In this document: positions 17,826 to 26,145 of the stretch, piece after piece | Numbering within the stretch: position 1 is the first letter of the stretch | Layout of the letters: the number at the start of each line of letters is the position of its first letter | Assembly: GCA_002327865.1 (NCBI GenBank) | Contig: DCUQ01000038.1 | Coordinates: forward strand, 1 to 59,825 | Length of the DNA: 59,825 nt | Source: Syntrophaceae bacterium UBA2210 | GTDB lineage: Bacteria; Desulfobacterota; Syntrophia; Syntrophales; UBA2210 | Reading direction: 5' to 3' | Notes under the pieces: generated by a model | Database searches by the model: none | Told to the model about the DNA's origin: nothing | What the model saw: the letters and a program-made list of their open reading frames with translations, nothing else | Position numbers and translations under genes: made by a program

Positions 17826-20291
17826 TTAAGACTGTTTTTGTGTCTCGGCCTTTTCTTCTCCAAAATCCCTGAGCCCTTTCGCGAGGAGCTCCAGTTTTTC
17901 ATTGACGAGGAAGTTGACAGTGCCCGGAGGATAGTTTCCCTTTTTATCTCTTTCACCCGCATCCACACCTGTCAGTATAGCTATGCAATCATCAATCGAT
18001 TTGACTGGATATATATGGAATTTCCCCTCCGAAACGGCTTGTACCACATCTTTTCTCAACATTAAACCGGAAATGTTCAAGGCCGGGATGATTACTCCCT
18101 GGGTCCCGGTCAATCCACTTCCCATCGCCCTGCATACGTCATAGAATCCTTCGATTTTCTGGTTAATGCCTCCAACCGGCTGCACCTCTCCTTTCTGATT
18201 GACCGAGCCGGTCATGGCAAAACACTGTTTGACCGGCAGCCCCGACAGGCTTGACAGTATGGAACAAACCTCGGAAGACGAAGCGCTGTCTCCTTCGATG
18301 CCTCCGTAAGATTGTTCAAAACATATGCTGACACTCATTGTGAGAGGTTTATCCTGTGTATATCTTCCCCTGAAAAAGCCTTCCAGGATCAGAACACCCT
18401 TATCGTGGGTTTTCCCGGAGAGTTTTGCTTCTCGTTCGATGTTGATTACGCCCGCCTTTCCCATCGACGTTTCGGCGGTTATCCGTGAAGGTTTTCCAAA
18501 GGCGTAATCACCCAGGTCATATACCGAAAGGCCGTTTACCTGACCGGTTACCGCTCCCTCCGTGTCTATCATGATTGTGCCTTCTTCAATCATCTCCTGT
18601 ATTTTATTTTCCAGCAGTTTCACTCGTTCAATTTTTTCTTCCCAGGCCTTGTCGACATGCTCTTCGTTTACGACACTGCATCCGTCCTTGCCCGCCCAGT
18701 AGCTTGCCTCCCTGACAAGATCCGCTATCTCGCTGAACCGGGTGGAGAGCTTCTTCTGCTTTTCCGTAAGTCTTATGCCGAATTCGACTATCGCAGCCAC
18801 GGCACTCTTGTGAAATTGCAACAATCCTTCATCCTTTGCGATCTTTGTTATAAAGCGTGCGTAGTCCGATATATGCTCTTCGCTGTTAGGCATCTCCGTG
18901 TCAAAAGGCGCCTTTATCTTGAATATTTTTCTGAAACTGTCTTCCAGGTTGTAAAGCTGGTTATATACATAGTTGTCGCCCAGCATCACGACCTTGACAT
19001 CTATCGGTATGGGTTCCGGATTCATCGCGGTTGCCGATATGTTCAACGGATCGTACGGCTGCATGGTAAGCGTCATATTTTCAAGGGTTCTCTTAAGAAA
19101 ATTCCATACGCCGTATTCCGTAAGGGCTTCCATGGCGTTGAAAACTATATATCCACCGTTGGCGCGCAGGAGCGAACCCGCTTTTATTTTTGTGAAATCG
19201 GTTTTCCAGAAACCGGAACGATCGACTTCCCTCTCTATGGTACCGAACAGGTTTTTGTATGTCGGTGTGTTCTCGATAATGACGGGAGTTGTCTGTGTCT
19301 GAGAGTTGTCGACAAGGACATTAACCGAGTATTCCGTAAATTTTTCCTCCGTTGCCGTACCCTTAAGCAAAAAGAGGGGATCAGGTTGTTTCTCTTCGTC
19401 TTTTTCCTGAAACAGCTTAAGGTTCGACAGAATATTCTCCTGAACACTCTTGAGATAATCTGTAATCTTGCTGTTGTGTTTTCCGTATTTCAGTCTTATG
19501 TCGTATATATGGTCGCTGACCACCGGAAGACCGGTTTCGTACTCGAGCGAATCTATCTCTTCCCTGATTTTTTTCTCGATCCTCCTCGTTTTTTTCATGG
19601 TTGCGTCCAGCTCAAGCCTTAGTTCACCGATCTTTTTCTCTATCTTGTCCAAGTGTTTCCGGTCGAACTTATCCTGTTCAACGAGGGATTCCAATTGCTC
19701 GATCGGAACAGGTTTCCCCTCATAGAGCGGAGCGATATCATGCTTTGTATAAGGCCCGATCTGGAATTGAATAAGCTGGAAATTCTCTTTCTGAATTTTT
19801 TCACTGAGAGCCTTGATAAGTTCCTTTTGTTTGTCCATGTAGCTGTTTACGATATGCTCGGATTTCTTTTTAAAATCAGTACTTTCGAAGATCCGGGGTA
19901 TCTGCTTTTGCAGGTACAGGATCAGATCATTCATATCTTTCTGCAATTCCCTGCCCAGTCCGGCCGGGAGCAGAATAACCATGGGTTTATCAGGGTCTTT
20001 GAAATTGTTGACGTAGCAGACATCGTCGGGTATCTTCTTTTCCAGATCCAGTTGTTCCAGAAGATTCTTTATGGTGGATGCCTTACCCGTTCCGGACAGA
20101 CCGGCCGCGTAAATGTTGTAACCGGGACTTTCAATTTCCAGTCCCATAGTGAGAGCCTTTATCGCTCTGTCCTGACCTATTATTCTGCCGTGATATTCAC
20201 AGTCTGCCGTAGTCTCAAAACCAAGAGAATCGGGATTTATCTTCAGCCTTAACTTTTCCCGGGACACTTCTTCGAATCTGTTTCCGCTCAT
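17826..20291 (-). CDS. LonB-type ATP-dependent protease (AAA_32 / Lon_C)
   Basis: The 821-residue protein combines an AAA+ module with Walker A GLSGTGKAS (64–72), split by a long coiled-coil insertion (about 140–300, rich in K/E), and a C-terminal Lon-type Ser-Lys peptidase domain. The catalytic dyad is S669 (EGDSASSSE) and K712 (GGINQKIEG), spaced 43 residues apart as in E. coli Lon. It matches COG1067 predicted proteases (E. coli YcbZ/LonH relatives) rather than housekeeping Lon, lacking the Lon N-terminal substrate domain. GGGAG lies seven bases before the ATG. It likely degrades misfolded or regulatory proteins in the cytosol; substrates unknown. Confidence 0.9.
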   Translation of the reverse strand: MSGNRFEEVSREKLRLKINPDSLGFETTADCEYHGRIIGQDRAIKALTMGLEIESPGYNIYAAGLSGTGKASTIKNLLEQLDLEKKIPDDVCYVNNFKDPDKPMVILLPAGLGRELQKDMNDLILYLQKQIPRIFESTDFKKKSEHIVNSYMDKQKELIKALSEKIQKENFQLIQFQIGPYTKHDIAPLYEGKPVPIEQLESLVEQDKFDRKHLDKIEKKIGELRLELDATMKKTRRIEKKIREEIDSLEYETGLPVVSDHIYDIRLKYGKHNSKITDYLKSVQENILSNLKLFQEKDEEKQPDPLFLLKGTATEEKFTEYSVNVLVDNSQTQTTPVIIENTPTYKNLFGTIEREVDRSGFWKTDFTKIKAGSLLRANGGYIVFNAMEALTEYGVWNFLKRTLENMTLTMQPYDPLNISATAMNPEPIPIDVKVVMLGDNYVYNQLYNLEDSFRKIFKIKAPFDTEMPNSEEHISDYARFITKIAKDEGLLQFHKSAVAAIVEFGIRLTEKQKKLSTRFSEIADLVREASYWAGKDGCSVVNEEHVDKAWEEKIERVKLLENKIQEMIEEGTIMIDTEGAVTGQVNGLSVYDLGDYAFGKPSRITAETSMGKAGVINIEREAKLSGKTHDKGVLILEGFFRGRYTQDKPLTMSVSICFEQSYGGIEGDSASSSEVCSILSSLSGLPVKQCFAMTGSVNQKGEVQPVGGINQKIEGFYDVCRAMGSGLTGTQGVIIPALNISGLMLRKDVVQAVSEGKFHIYPVKSIDDCIAILTGVDAGERDKKGNYPPGTVNFLVNEKLELLAKGLRDFGEEKAETQKQS

Positions 20292-21045
20292 TCCTGTTCT
20301 CCCTTTACTGTTGTCACATGCGTTCTATCTTCCGTGCCATGCCGGCTGTTTGCTGGAGGGTTGCTGATCGATCACCTTCGCATATTGCCGCTTTCGCGAT
20401 TCACATTCCATTCTACCGATTAACGGACATACACTTTGTCGAACAGAATTTCAATAATCGGTATGCATATCACGGTTGGATTTGCCGGTTTATGCAAATC
20501 CGTCGATATGTTCTACGGAGTAATGTATTTTCATTTTTTTGCCTGCCGGGCATACCGGCAAGCTCTTTTCCCGGTACGTTAATCCATTCGCCTTTCTATG
20601 ATTGAATTGAGTTTCCGGTGAATCTGCTGCCGCCGGGTTTTTCTTTTCCGTATTTCTTTCCGATAGCAGCGGTTTATAAGGCGTCATAAGATTCGATGAC
20701 CACAGCTTATGTGTCTGCGTTATTGCGATATATTATCGAATTTCGCTTTTGCCCCACGGCATCGGCGGGCGTGTAACATGCTTTCAATGTCCTGAGCCGA
20801 GACACCCTGTCGTTTCATGAAATCGTGTCAAGATCATAGAGCATTACGTTCTATTGTGCCAGAAAAAAGGAAAGCAAAGGGAAGCGGATAACCGAAGGCT
20901 GGTTACGGATACTTGTCATTTCCTGCCTGCTAAATGAGACAAATAATCCCACAATTATGTAATGCGGTTTACCGGAAAAGACATTTTTGTATTTTATCCT
21001 GGGCTTTGATTGTTACAACTATTCGTATTTGTTCGGTGTTTTAGA
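20292..21045. other. long non-coding region between divergent lonB-like and amtB genes
   Basis: About 750 bp separate two divergently read genes. No frame has good codon use or a ribosome site. It holds a perfect 8-bp inverted repeat GGATTTGC / GCAAATCC around an 8-nt loop (20478–20501) and a GCCGG-GCATA-CCGGC hairpin near 20551. Promoters for the LonB-type gene must lie in the left part. I found no tRNA, riboswitch or known small RNA signature. Confidence 0.5.
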
Positions 21046-21062
21046 TTGGCAAGGTAATTGCT
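21046..21062 (+). promoter_or_regulatory. sigma-54 promoter upstream of amtB-glnK
   Basis: The sequence TTGGCAAGGTAATTGCT fits the sigma-54 consensus closely: the invariant GG (-24) and GC (-12) are separated by exactly ten bases, with the flanking TTGGCA and TTGCT also matching. Transcription would start near 21073, about 120 nt before the amtB ATG. This places ammonium uptake under sigma-54 and an NtrC-type activator. No clear activator-binding palindrome was found upstream by eye. Confidence 0.8.
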
Positions 21063-21193
21063 TCTATAAAAGGTTTTTTAAGATGCCCTATAAGGTTACC
21101 CTGCATAGGAGAATATTATAAACCGGGCGATTCCTCACCGTGACGTCTTATCGGCGGCGGAAAACTCTGATCCCGGTGAAAGAAACTGTGATT

Positions 21194-22417
21194 ATGGAGA
21201 ATCTAATTAATACGGGTGATACCGCGTGGGTGCTTGTCTGCTGTTCTCTCGTGCTGTTGATGACTCCCGCCCTTGCGCTTTTTTACGGTGGTATGGTCCG
21301 TCGAAAAAATATACTTTCCACGCTGACGTTGAGTTATGTTTTTATGGCCCTCATAGGGGTACAGTGGGTACTTTACGGTTATTCCCTTGCCTTCGGTACG
21401 GACATCAAGGGAATTGTCGGAGGGCTCAATTTTCTGGGTTTGAGCGGGGTCGGTCCGTTGCCTAACGAGGCCTACAGCGGAACGATTCCCCATGGCCTTT
21501 TCGCAGCGTTTCAGATGATGTTCGCTATAATTACGCCGGCACTGATTACCGGTGCCTTTGTGGAACGGGTAAAATTCAAAAGTTTCCTTCTGTTCAGCCT
21601 GCTTTGGGCTACCCTGATCTATGACCCTCTCTGTCACTGGGTCTGGGGTGCCGGTGGCTGGCTGAAAGAGCTGGGCGTTCTAGATTTTGCCGGTGGTACG
21701 GTAGTGCATATAGCGGCCGGTTTTTCCGCTCTGGCCTTCGCGCTGGTTATAGGTCCGCGCAGGGGATACGGTAACTTCCCCATGGAACCCAGTAATATCC
21801 CTCTCACCGTTCTTGGGGCGGGGTTGTTATGGGTGGGCTGGTTCGGTTTCAACGCCGGCAGCGCCCTGGCGGCGAATGGCGTTGCGGTCAACGCTCTATT
21901 GACAACTAATACATCCGGGGCAACCGCCGGCATGGTATGGATGATTCTTTCCTCGCTGGACGGCCGGCCCAGCACTCTCGGAATAGCAACGGGATTTGTT
22001 GTCGGCCTGGCGGCAGTTACCCCGGCGTCGGGGTTTATAACCCCTATGGCAGCCATGGTAGTAGGCGCGGTTGCCGCCCCCCTTTCCTATTATGCCATGC
22101 GCTACCGTGAACGGCGCAGGTTGGATGAATCCCTGGATGTATGGGCCTGTCACGGCATATCGAGTGTCTGGGGCATGATCGCTACCGGTCTCTTTGCCAC
22201 CACGATCGTCAATCCCGGCGGCGGCAATGGTCTTTTTGCCGGTAACCCGGGACAGATCGGTGTGCAGCTTCTGGCTATCATCGTCACCATGGCCTTCAGT
22301 TTCGGCGGGACCTATATAATCGCCAGAATGCTTCATTCGAGTATCGGACTGAGGGTAACCGCGATGGAAGAGGAAGTCGGTCTGGATATCAGCTCTCATG
22401 GGGAGCGGGCGTATTAG
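21194..22417 (+). CDS. amtB: ammonium transporter AmtB
   Basis: The 407-residue membrane protein is an Amt/MEP/Rh family ammonium channel with about 11 helices. The twin-histidine pore residues are H172 (GGTVVHIAAG) and H320 (WACHGISSVWG), four and two positions from those of E. coli AmtB. The substrate-site aspartate is in YDPLCHWVW, and the family signature DFAGGTVVHI is intact. There is no cleaved signal peptide. Translation most likely starts at the ATG of MENLINTGDTAWV; upstream GTG codons would add basic residues not typical of the family. It is followed by glnK after 37 bp and preceded by a sigma-54 promoter, the usual nitrogen-regulated arrangement. Confidence 0.96.
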   Translation: MENLINTGDTAWVLVCCSLVLLMTPALALFYGGMVRRKNILSTLTLSYVFMALIGVQWVLYGYSLAFGTDIKGIVGGLNFLGLSGVGPLPNEAYSGTIPHGLFAAFQMMFAIITPALITGAFVERVKFKSFLLFSLLWATLIYDPLCHWVWGAGGWLKELGVLDFAGGTVVHIAAGFSALAFALVIGPRRGYGNFPMEPSNIPLTVLGAGLLWVGWFGFNAGSALAANGVAVNALLTTNTSGATAGMVWMILSSLDGRPSTLGIATGFVVGLAAVTPASGFITPMAAMVVGAVAAPLSYYAMRYRERRRLDESLDVWACHGISSVWGMIATGLFATTIVNPGGGNGLFAGNPGQIGVQLLAIIVTMAFSFGGTYIIARMLHSSIGLRVTAMEEEVGLDISSHGERAY

Positions 22418-22454
22418 TTAACCTTTTTGAATTGTGCGATACAGGGACGATGGC

Positions 22455-22856
22455 ATGTTGAAAAAGATAGAGGCTGTTATTCGTGAAGATAAGGTCAACG
22501 ATGTAAAGGATGCCCTGAATGAGATCGGGATCGTCGGGTTGAACATGTTCGAGGTCCGGGGGCATGGGCGCCAGGGAGGTGTTAAGCTGACTGGCCGTTC
22601 CGGTACCTATCACGTTGACATGCTTCCCAAGATACAGGTTAATATTGTTCTGAGCGATCGTAACCTGGAAAAGACGATTCAAACCATACGCAAAGCCGCC
22701 TTTACGGGCAATCAGGGAGACGGGTTGATCTTTGTCTATCCGGTAGAAGAAGTGATCCGTATCCGAACCGGAAGCCGCAGCCAGCAGGCGATATCGTATC
22801 CCGGCGATATCGACGAAAAGAAACGGATGGAGGAACAGGTTCCGGCTTCGTCCTGA
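22455..22856 (+). CDS. glnK: nitrogen regulatory protein P-II (GlnK)
   Basis: The PII trimer senses 2-oxoglutarate and ATP/ADP and plugs AmtB when nitrogen is plentiful. The 133-residue product starts MLKKIEAVIRED, has the T-loop GRQGGVKLTGRSGTYHVD with Y52 aligned to the uridylylated Y51 of E. coli GlnB, the B-loop TGNQGDGLIFV and the C-loop RIRTG. Y46 of E. coli is replaced by glycine. The C terminus runs about 20 residues beyond the usual end at RIRTGxxxxxAI, rich in charged residues. AGGGA precedes the ATG. Linkage to amtB identifies it as GlnK rather than GlnB. Confidence 0.94.
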   Translation: MLKKIEAVIREDKVNDVKDALNEIGIVGLNMFEVRGHGRQGGVKLTGRSGTYHVDMLPKIQVNIVLSDRNLEKTIQTIRKAAFTGNQGDGLIFVYPVEEVIRIRTGSRSQQAISYPGDIDEKKRMEEQVPASS

Positions 22857-23111
22857 TGATTCTAAAATCTATTGTTCGCCCGCGGTTGCTTTGAAAAACG
22901 TGTAACAGAAAACCCCGTCTGTTTGAGTTGTTCTGTACGAGCCGTTAATTCCTTCATCAAAAGATCAAGCCGGAGCGGTATTGCGCGCGCCCTCGATCAT
23001 AGAGGAGTTTTCCCGGCATATATTCCGTCCGGTTGATCCGACGGCAAACCGTTGATGAAGATCTTTCTCTTTTACGAATCGAAGAATCCCCGGTAGCCGG
23101 CATGTTGACAA

Positions 23112-23537
23112 TTACCACAGATGCAGGCCGGTTTCCTCGTCGTAGTTCCGGTTGAAAGCCGGGCCGCCGAATATTTCGAGTATGAATTCACCCGCGAACA
23201 CCACCGTACCCGGCGCAAGGTGCCCTCCGCATGATTTTCCGGTTTCATCGGCCAGGGTCACGTGCGCGTGGACGAACGGTTTCCCGTCCTTTAGCGATAC
23301 ATTCCCGATAAGACTCGTTAATTCCAGTGCATTGTCGAGCGTCAGGAACTGGTATTCCCGGGTTTCCGGATCGTAGAAGCCGATGCACGCTTTCTGAACC
23401 GCACCTATCGCTTCGATTCGCCCAAGTGTAACGTCATGCTCTGCACATACGTTCGTGAGTTCCTCCAACAGGTCGCGACCGTAGCCGAGTCTCCCCATAA
23501 GAATCTTTCGCGAGTCTACCGATTTGTACTCTGCCAT
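23112..23537 (-). CDS. PPC/DUF296 domain protein
   Basis: The 141-residue protein is a single PPC (plants and prokaryotes conserved, DUF296) domain, known as a trimeric fold and as the companion of AT-hooks in plant DNA-binding proteins. Visible family features are the RLGYGRDLLEEL start, IEAIGAVQKACIGFYD, and the histidine cluster HAHVTLADETGKSCGGHL that forms a metal-like site. AAAGGAAAC lies before the ATG. In bacteria the domain's function is not established. It is a single-gene unit with 250 bp of apparently empty DNA between it and glnK, to which it is convergent. Confidence 0.85.
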   Translation of the reverse strand: MAEYKSVDSRKILMGRLGYGRDLLEELTNVCAEHDVTLGRIEAIGAVQKACIGFYDPETREYQFLTLDNALELTSLIGNVSLKDGKPFVHAHVTLADETGKSCGGHLAPGTVVFAGEFILEIFGGPAFNRNYDEETGLHLW

Positions 23538-23772
23538 TTTGTTTCCTTTCCATCAGTCTGCACGCTCTTGATACTCGCTGACCTTCTCCCCGGGGCGTTA
23601 TGAGCTTGAATTCACGCCCTGGAAACCCGACAAGGTCCCGAGCGAAACGGCATCATCATTATTGCGATACCGGCCTCATTTTTCTCAACGAATAGCAGAT
23701 TTATGCGGTTATGACAACAATCCCTTTCCATGCACTGTGGAGGCTTGTCGCTCGATAAATGCAACTTGATTG

Positions 23773-24600
23773 TCAATCATTCTTGACAACAGCGTCCGCC
23801 TCCGGATCGAAGGGGTTTACACGTATCGCCAGAGAGAAGAGATATCCGTAGTTGTCTTTTAAATAACGTATATAACGCAGCCATTCGAATACCAGCAGGT
23901 TGTACACCCGTACGATGTCGTTCTCCAGATGGTTGTGGTCGGAATCAGGTAACTCCAGCAAATCCGAACGGTGCAGCAGTTCATCGCGAAGATGGAAAAG
24001 GGCTCGTAGCAGCGCGGTAAAATGTTCATGCTCCTGAATAACCGGATTCTCAATCAATCTCAAGAGCAACTCCCTCTTGTTCTGAAGGTACTCCTTAAGG
24101 ACAATAATGTCATCACGTTGCGCATCAATTGCCAGTCGGTGTTTTGCCATGACGCTGCGCGCTTTATCAAAATCTTCATCTTTCCATCCTTCCGAAATTT
24201 TGAGAGCGTTGCGAAGCGTTTCAGCTTCGGGATCGAGCCGTGTGAACTGCCTCAGGAGTTCATTCCCCATTTCGCTGAAAAACAGTCCCGTTACCATATC
24301 GAGCTTCTGCTTTCTGAGATACTCTTCACGACGATTGACAAATAAGTCCGTTATACTGGCTATCACGCCGAGAAATGTACCGACTCCGCCGATTATAATT
24401 ATCAGGGCCAGGAGTTTCCCGATGTCGGTTTGAGGGTGGATATCGCCGTAACCGACGGTAGCCATGGTGACAACCGAGAAATAGATCGCATCAATCAGCG
24501 ACATATTCTCGATGAACATGAACCCTGCGATAGCCACCAACAGTAGAACGGCGAAAACCGCCGAGTAAACCCTGAGACGAATTTTGTGTTTTTCTATCAC
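23773..24600 (-). CDS. two-helix potassium channel (Ion_trans_2) with helical cytoplasmic tail
   Basis: The 275-residue protein has a KcsA-like pore: an N-terminal helix (about 8–30), a pore loop with the selectivity filter TVGYGD (48–53) and a second helix (about 60–85). The remaining 190 residues are charged and helical with no RCK/TrkA-N NAD-binding motif (no GxGxxG) and no cyclic-nucleotide domain. Translation starts at GTG, preceded by AAGAGG. Potassium selectivity follows from the filter. The tail may assemble the tetramer or respond to a partner; which, cannot be said from sequence. It is followed downstream by the PPC gene on the same strand at 235 bp. Confidence 0.85.
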   Translation of the reverse strand: MIEKHKIRLRVYSAVFAVLLLVAIAGFMFIENMSLIDAIYFSVVTMATVGYGDIHPQTDIGKLLALIIIIGGVGTFLGVIASITDLFVNRREEYLRKQKLDMVTGLFFSEMGNELLRQFTRLDPEAETLRNALKISEGWKDEDFDKARSVMAKHRLAIDAQRDDIIVLKEYLQNKRELLLRLIENPVIQEHEHFTALLRALFHLRDELLHRSDLLELPDSDHNHLENDIVRVYNLLVFEWLRYIRYLKDNYGYLFSLAIRVNPFDPEADAVVKND

Positions 24601-24745
24601 TTTTCAGCCTCTTCCTTAACCGCTCCGATTGTTCCGGTTTATTATCATTGCCCGATGATTTTCACGGAACGGGGAGCGTTACTGTTTTTCCCATTCTTCC
24701 TTCCTGTCGCGGAAGAACTTTTATCCGCCCGATTCTCAAAAGTCG

Positions 24746-25708
24746 TCAGATCGCCTCTATCGTTGAGGGAGGTTTTGAAGCTATATTATATGTGACGCTG
24801 ACAACGCCAGGAACTTCGCGGATAATATCGCCGGCGAGCTTATCCAGGATTTCAAATGGAAGCCGTGTCGGCGTTGCCTTTCGTGCGTCGACACTATCCC
24901 AGCAGCGCACCTCGATCTGCCGGCCGAAATCACGATTCCCGTCACGCATGCCAGTCACGCGATCCTCGTGAAGGATTGCCATGTATTGAAAAGCACACGT
25001 GTTTTTAAGCAGCCGCTCTACGACCGCGGTTGCCTTTCTGACCGTATCGATGCGTTCCGGGGTAACTTCTCCTATTATACGTGCCGCAAGAGCCGGCCCG
25101 GGGAAGGGGATGCGGTCGAACAATTCGGCCGGAAGTCCGAGGGCCTCGCCGACCTTTCTGACACCGTCTTTGCGAAGCTGGATAAGCGGTTCGAGAATGC
25201 GGTAGCCGAAAGCTTCCTGTGGATTGATCCCGAGTTGTTCGAAAACATTGTGCTGCCTTTTTATTCCCGCAACGGTCTCATCGATATCGGTAAGGATGGT
25301 CCCCTGGAGCAGGTATTGAGCCCCGCTTTCCCTGACGATGCGTCCGAATACGTTCCTGTAGAAAGACTGTGTTATCGCTTCGCGCTTCTCTTCCGGATCC
25401 GTGATTCCGGCCAGGGTGGCGAAAAATTCTTCGCGTGCGTCGACTACCTCGACCGTGACGCCGAGTTTCCGGAAAAAGCCCGCGACTTGTTCGGCTTCTC
25501 CGTCACGCATGAGACCATTTTCGACAAAAATGGTCCTGAGGCGTTTTCCCAGGGCTTTGTGGCCGAGCATCGTGACCACCGATGAATCGACACCTCCCGA
25601 CAGGGCGTTGATAGCAGTTCCTTCTCCTACAGTTTCCCTGATTTTTTTTACCCCGGTATCCGTGAATAGTTCGGTATTAAGTTCCTGCGCGGTGATTTCC
25701 ATAGCCAT
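24746..25708 (-). CDS. GMP synthetase ATP-pyrophosphatase subunit-like protein (no glutaminase domain)
   Basis: The 320-residue protein covers the ATP-PPase and dimerisation parts of GMP synthetase and lacks the N-terminal glutamine amidotransferase domain. The PP-loop SGGVDSS lies at 37–43, followed by the FVENGLMR, QGTILTDID, RIPFPGPALAARIIGE and SKPPSTIE segments, all characteristic of GuaA. It resembles archaeal two-subunit enzymes, where a separate GuaAa supplies ammonia. No such glutaminase gene lies nearby. It could be the true GMP synthetase, an ammonia-dependent form or a paralogue with another substrate. In the usual ending TIEWE, W is replaced by A and the chain stops one residue later. 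Confidence 0.82.
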   Translation of the reverse strand: MAMEITAQELNTELFTDTGVKKIRETVGEGTAINALSGGVDSSVVTMLGHKALGKRLRTIFVENGLMRDGEAEQVAGFFRKLGVTVEVVDAREEFFATLAGITDPEEKREAITQSFYRNVFGRIVRESGAQYLLQGTILTDIDETVAGIKRQHNVFEQLGINPQEAFGYRILEPLIQLRKDGVRKVGEALGLPAELFDRIPFPGPALAARIIGEVTPERIDTVRKATAVVERLLKNTCAFQYMAILHEDRVTGMRDGNRDFGRQIEVRCWDSVDARKATPTRLPFEILDKLAGDIIREVPGVVSVTYNIASKPPSTIEAI

Positions 25709-26145
25709 GCATCAGCCCCCTTTTGTGATAGTTTCTTTTATCTGAGCGGTTTGAAGAAAACCGCATCCCTGTTGCATGTAAAGACGCATTTACAACTTGA
25801 ATACTTTGCCGAGAACATGATAGAAAATCGAAGGTTCCTCTCCGGTCGTTCAGGACGAAATGACAGGGTTCGGAAATGCCTGTTTTGTCTCAATCTCCGG
25901 AGTGGACATAAGTGCGAGGGAATCAGGAAGTTCAAACCTTATATCAGTAAGAGCTGAACGCTTGAACCCGGTCCTGTACTCCTTGACATATTATGATATA
26001 TAACCTTCTCTTTCCCATGGGTCAATACTATTTTCCGTTCCGTCTACAGGGAGAATTTCACATCGGGACGGTGACCTGTTTCACTGATGAAAATCTTTAT
26101 ATATGTTAAGAGGTAACAGAAATTAATTATAAAGGAGGTTATCCA
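25709..26145. other. intergenic region upstream of the DUF4382 lipoprotein gene
   Basis: About 440 bp between divergently transcribed genes have no supported coding frame. A perfect TTGACA occurs at 25983–25988, but no good -10 box lies 15–19 bp downstream on the + strand. The gene's ribosome site AAAGGAGGT lies at its right end. The region presumably holds promoters for both flanking genes. Confidence 0.45.

Noticed and set aside
18657..19622. Long antisense reading frame (321 residues) opposite the LonB-type protease
   Set aside because: It lies entirely within the conserved AAA/protease gene on the other strand, has no ribosome site and shows no recognisable domain; a shadow frame.
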